NCBI GenBank assembly: GCA_963837325.1 | Contig: CAWIMV010000001.1 | Location: 1,054,001 to 1,118,000, forward strand | From: CAVQKZ01 sp963837325 | GTDB taxonomy: Bacteria > Actinomycetota > Actinomycetes > Mycobacteriales > Jatrophihabitantaceae | Length of the DNA: 64,000 bases | Reading direction: 5' to 3' | Shown: positions 57,562-64,000 of the stretch, one piece after another | Numbering within the stretch: the first letter of the stretch is position 1 | Layout of the letters: every line of letters starts with the position of its first letter | Made by a program: the position numbers and the translations under genes | The notes under the pieces: generated by a model | The model's database searches: none | Told to the model about the DNA's origin: nothing | What the model saw: the letters and a program-made list of their open reading frames with translations, nothing else

Positions 57562-58919
57562 CCGTTGTGTTGCGCGGTGCCGCGCCGTTGGGTGGGGATC
57601 CGGTCGACGTCGTGCTCGAGGGCGGCCGGATCGCCGAGATCGGGCCGCACCTCGATGCGCCCGGCGACACCGCGACGATCGACGCCGATGGTCTGGTACT
57701 GCTGCCCGGCTTCGTCGACCTGCACACCCACCTGCGCGAGCCCGGCCGCGAGGACGCCGAGACGATCGCCAGCGGCTCGGCCGCCGCAGCGCTGGGCGGC
57801 TTCACCGCCGTGCACGCGATGGCCAACACCAATCCCGTGGCCGACACGGCCGAGATGGTGGAGCAGGTGGCCCGCCTCGGTGAGCTCGCCGGGCTGGTCG
57901 ACGTACGTCCGGTCGGCGCGGTGACCCAAGGTCTCGGCGGTGAGCGGCTGGCCGAGATCGCCAACATGGCTCGGTCGGCCGCGGCGGTTCGGGTATTCAG
58001 TGACGACGGCCACTGCGTGCACGACGCGCTGGTGATGCGCCGGGCCCTGGAGTACCTCAAGCCCTTCGACGCCGTGTTGGCCCAGCACGCCCAGGACCCG
58101 CGGCTGGCCGACGACGCCAGCTGCGCCCACGAAGGGGAGGTGTCCGGCCGCCTCGGGTTGCCGGGTTGGCCCGGCGTCGCCGAGGAGAGCATCGTCGCCC
58201 GCGACGTCATGCTCGCCGAGCACACCGGTTCGCGCCTGCACGTCTGCCACGTCTCGACCGCGGGCACGGTCGAGGTGATCCGATGGGCCAAGGCGCGGGG
58301 CATCGACGTCACGGCCGAGGTCACGCCGCACCACCTGCTGCTGACGTGCGACCTGCTCAGCGGCTACGACCCGGTCTACAAGGTCAACCCGCCGCTGCGA
58401 CCGGCCGAGGACGTGGCGGCGCTGCGGGCCGGCTTGGCGGATGGCACGATCGATGCGGTGGCCACCGACCATGCGCCGCACGCGCCGCACGACAAGGACC
58501 ACGCGTTTGGCGACGCGGCCTTCGGCATGCTCGGGCTGCAGACCGCGCTGGGCGTCGTGGCCGAGACGATGGTCGAGACCGGGTTGCTCGACTGGGCCGC
58601 GGTCGCCGATCGGATGAGCGTGCGGCCGGCGGTCATCGGCCGCGTGGGCGGCCAGGGCCGGCCGATCGGGGTCGGTGAACCGGCCAACCTGACCCTCGTC
58701 GACCCGGCGGGCTCCTACTTCGTCGATCCCGACACGTTGGTGTCGAAATCGCGCAACACGCCGTTCGCCGGGCGCACTCTGCCGGCCGCGGTCGTGGCGA
58801 CGTTCCTGCGCGGGACGCTCACCACCCCGTCGAGTGACGTATCGGCAAGATCAGAGACGGCGAATTCGACGTCTCCCAAGGGCGCAACCCGTCACTCGAC
58901 CGAACGGAGCATGCGGTGA
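57558..58919 (+). CDS. pyrC: Dihydroorotase
   Basis: A 453-residue class I dihydroorotase. Metal ligands are in VDLHTHLREPG, the histidine in VCHVSTAGTVE, and the Asp in ATDHAPHAPHDK; substrate contacts include MANTNPV and KVNPPLRP. The family core ends about TFLRG; the last ~29 residues (SSDVSARSETANSTSPKGAT...) are low-complexity and unlike family ends. GTG 57558 overlaps pyrB, and the extended tail overlaps the carA start. In most relatives a small membrane-protein gene separates pyrC and carA; it is missing here. Confidence 0.94.
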   Translation: MTVVLRGAAPLGGDPVDVVLEGGRIAEIGPHLDAPGDTATIDADGLVLLPGFVDLHTHLREPGREDAETIASGSAAAALGGFTAVHAMANTNPVADTAEMVEQVARLGELAGLVDVRPVGAVTQGLGGERLAEIANMARSAAAVRVFSDDGHCVHDALVMRRALEYLKPFDAVLAQHAQDPRLADDASCAHEGEVSGRLGLPGWPGVAEESIVARDVMLAEHTGSRLHVCHVSTAGTVEVIRWAKARGIDVTAEVTPHHLLLTCDLLSGYDPVYKVNPPLRPAEDVAALRAGLADGTIDAVATDHAPHAPHDKDHAFGDAAFGMLGLQTALGVVAETMVETGLLDWAAVADRMSVRPAVIGRVGGQGRPIGVGEPANLTLVDPAGSYFVDPDTLVSKSRNTPFAGRTLPAAVVATFLRGTLTTPSSDVSARSETANSTSPKGATRHSTERSMR

Positions 58920-60021
58920 GCTCGGCGATTCTGGTGCTGGAGGACGGCCGCACGTTCACCGGCGAGGCCTACGGGGCCGCCGGCGAGACGTTCGGCGAGG
59001 CCGTTTTCGCCACCGGCATGACCGGCTACCAGGAGACGCTGACCGATCCGTCGTACCACCGCCAGGTTGTGGTGCAGACGGCACCGCACATCGGCAACAC
59101 CGGGATCAACGACGAGGATGCCGAGTCCCAGCGGATCTGGGTTGCCGGCTACGTGGTCCGCGACCCGGCCCGGCGGCCGTCCAACTGGCGGGCCCTGCGC
59201 TCGCTCGACGATGAGTTGGCCACCCAGGGTGTCGTGGGCATCAGCGGCATCGACACCCGGGCGCTCACGCGCCACCTGCGTGAGCGCGGCGCGATGCGCT
59301 GCGCGGTGTCCAGCGTCGACACCGACCCGCAGTCGCTGCTGAGCAAGGTGCGCGATTCGCCGCCGATGCTCGGTGCCGACCTGTCCGCCGAGGTCAGCAC
59401 CGACGAGCCCTACCGCGTCGAGGCGATCGGTGCGCACCGGTTCACCGTCGCCGCGCTGGACTTCGGCATCAAGACGATGACCCCGCACCGGATGGCCGAG
59501 CGCGGGATCGACACGCACGTCCTGCCGTCCACGTCGTCGGCCGACGACGTCGTCGCGACCGGTGCCGACGCGGTCTTCCTGGCCAACGGCCCGGGCGACC
59601 CGGCCACCGCCGACGCCGCCGTCGCGACCGTGCGCGACCTGCTGCGGCGCGACGTGCCGGTGTTCGGGATCTGCTTCGGCAACCAGATCCTGGGGCGAGC
59701 GTTCGGGTTCGGCACCTACAAGCTGGGCTACGGCCACCGGGGGATGAACCAGCCGGTCCAGGACCGGGCCACGGGCAAGGTCGAGATCACGGCGCACAAC
59801 CACGGCTTCGCCGTCGACGCTCCGCTCAAGGGGGTGGCCGACACCGAGTTCGGCGGCGTCGAGGTCAGCCACGTCTGCCTCAACGACAATGTGGTCGAAG
59901 GCTTGCGGGCCCACGACGTCAAGGCGTTCAGCGTGCAGTACCACCCGGAAGCGGCGGCCGGGCCGCACGACGCGGGGTACCTGTTCGACCGGTTCGTCGA
60001 GCTGCTCGAAGGCGACGCCTG

Positions 60022-60022
<1 letters not shown>
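58916..60022 (+). CDS. carA: Carbamoyl-phosphate synthase small (glutaminase) chain
   Basis: A 368-residue amidotransferase subunit delivering ammonia to CarB. LEDGRTFTGEAYGA and GETFGEAVFATGMTGYQETL are at the N-terminus; the class I glutaminase Cys is in VFGICFGNQILGRAFGFG, and the His-Glu pair in YHPEAAAGPHD. GYGHRGMNQPV and ITAHNHGFAVD are family blocks. GTG 58916 has GGAG at 58906-58909. It overlaps carB by TGATG. Confidence 0.96.
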
Positions 60023-63339
<3,317 letters not shown>

Positions 63340-63340
63340 T

Positions 63341-63403
63341 CCCGGCTTGGCCCCGTAGCCGGGCGACCCGCCGCGCAGTTGCCTGCTCAGGGGCCAAGCC
63401 GGG
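63341..63403 (+). promoter_or_regulatory. Perfect 14-bp inverted repeat between carB and pyrK
   Basis: CCCGGCTTGGCCCC (63341-63354) is exactly complementary to GGGGCCAAGCCGGG (63390-63403), with a 35-nt loop. It begins 1 bp after the carB stop and ends 9 bp before the pyrK GTG. No T-run follows, so it is more likely an RNA processing, stability or translational element than a classical terminator. Confidence 0.85.
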
Positions 63404-63412
63404 CGGTGTGCG

Positions 63413-64000
63413 GTGGTGACCCCGGTCCAGGAGACGGCCGAGATCTTCGGCGTGCGCCGGGTCGGCGAGTACGTCGAGTTCACCGTCGTCGCGCCCGGGG
63501 TGGCCGCCGGCTTCCGGCCCGGGCACTTCGTCGCGGTCGCCGTCGGCGGCGACAACTCGCCGATGCTGTTGCGACGCGCGTTCGCGCTGTACGGCGCCAC
63601 GCCATCGGGGACGTTCGCCGGCACCGTCCAGTTCGTCGTGGCCGAACACGGGCCGGGCACGAAGTGGCTGGTGCAACGGCAGGCCGGCGAAACACTCGAC
63701 GTGGTCGGCCCGCTCGGGACACCGTTCGCGCTGCCCGCCGCACCGGCTCCGGCGGTGCTGGTCGGCGGCGGATACGGCACCGCCCCGCTGATCCCGCTCG
63801 CCTCGGCCCTGCTCGCAGCCGGTTCGCCGGTCGAGATGATCGTGGGTGCCGCGTCGGCGTCGCGGCTGTTCGGTGAGATGGTGGCCAAGCGCACGATCGG
63901 CGCGGTGACCGTGACCACCGACGACGGCTCGGCCGGCCGGCAAGGACTGGTTACCGACGCGCTGCCCGACGCCATCGAGCGGGTCCAGGCCGAGGTCGTG
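63413..64000 (+). CDS. pyrK: Dihydroorotate dehydrogenase electron-transfer subunit PyrK (5' part)
   Basis: The first 196 codons are visible; the frame stays open to the window end. FRPGHFVAVAVGG and LLRRAFALYGA are the flavin-binding part of the ferredoxin-reductase fold, FVVAEHGPGTKWLVQ and DVVGPLGTPF follow, and VLVGGGYGTAPLIPLA is the NAD-binding loop. The Cys cluster for the [2Fe-2S] centre would lie beyond 64000. GTG 63413 or GTG 63416 is the start; neither has a strong ribosome site. PyrK implies a class 1B, NAD-linked PyrD, probably the next gene. Confidence 0.9.
   Translation, partial: MVTPVQETAEIFGVRRVGEYVEFTVVAPGVAAGFRPGHFVAVAVGGDNSPMLLRRAFALYGATPSGTFAGTVQFVVAEHGPGTKWLVQRQAGETLDVVGPLGTPFALPAAPAPAVLVGGGYGTAPLIPLASALLAAGSPVEMIVGAASASRLFGEMVAKRTIGAVTVTTDDGSAGRQGLVTDALPDAIERVQAEVV

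Overview
The window is a single stretch of a high-GC actinobacterial chromosome. The gene order pgsA-patA-pimA / pdxST-yebC / ruvCAB / yajC-secDF-apt-relA / hisS-aspS / alaS-ruvX-mltG-aroE / aroCKBQ / efp-nusB-bldD / pyrRBC-carAB is the one known from Streptomyces, Frankia-like and mycobacterial relatives. Phosphatidylinositol-mannoside synthesis, a BldD with an intact c-di-GMP signature, many GTG starts and many TANNNT boxes a few bases before start codons all fit a member of the class Actinomycetes. The genus cannot be decided from this window.

Layout. 1-3772: a catabolic cluster (APH-type phosphotransferase, acyl-CoA dehydrogenase, TetR regulator, luciferase-like oxidoreductase, SDR), tail-to-tail with a large LuxR-type ATPase regulator (to 6632). 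6769-9604: a DUF4242 protein with a clear terminator, a FabG-like SDR, and ffh away from its usual ribosomal-protein neighbourhood. 9625-12149 (minus): EF-G2 and a YbaB-like protein. 12322-15028: phosphatidylinositol phosphate synthase, PIM acyltransferase and PimA. 15098-19172: LemA-like protein, DUF3048 lipoprotein, PLP synthase PdxST, YebC. 19189-23077: M50 protease, then a ruvC-TPR protein-ruvA-ruvB operon under a perfect SOS box. 23159-30141: yajC, secD, secF, apt, relA. 30154-36256: FKBP isomerase, metallo-hydrolase, hisS, aspS, rarA. 36318-42218: DUF948, DUF6167, alaS, ruvX, mltG, aroE. 42366-46663: a molybdoenzyme island (FdhF/YdeP-type oxidoreductase, FdhD, an amine-oxidase remnant, DUF6457, MobA-like) that splits the aro genes. 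46700-51421: zwf and aroCKBQ. 51489-54011: TauE/SafE permease and an ABC-F ATPase. 54307-64000: efp, nusB, bldD and the pyrimidine operon pyrR-pyrB-pyrC-carA-carB-pyrK (cut by the window end).

Most genes run in tightly coupled operons with ATGA, GTGA, TGATG or TAGTG overlaps. Regulation visible in the sequence includes a perfect LexA box before ruvC, a PyrR-binding loop inside a hairpin that hides the pyrR Shine-Dalgarno, a BldD-like box over the bldD promoter, and a 14-bp perfect inverted repeat before pyrK.

The least explained structure is a family of palindromic repeats with arms TTTTCCCCGCTGGTGACCG. Three tandem copies plus a half copy fill the ruvA-ruvB gap, and the half copy carries the ruvB Shine-Dalgarno. 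A nested variant lies after aroE. I found no CRISPR array, tRNA, rRNA, prophage or insertion sequence.
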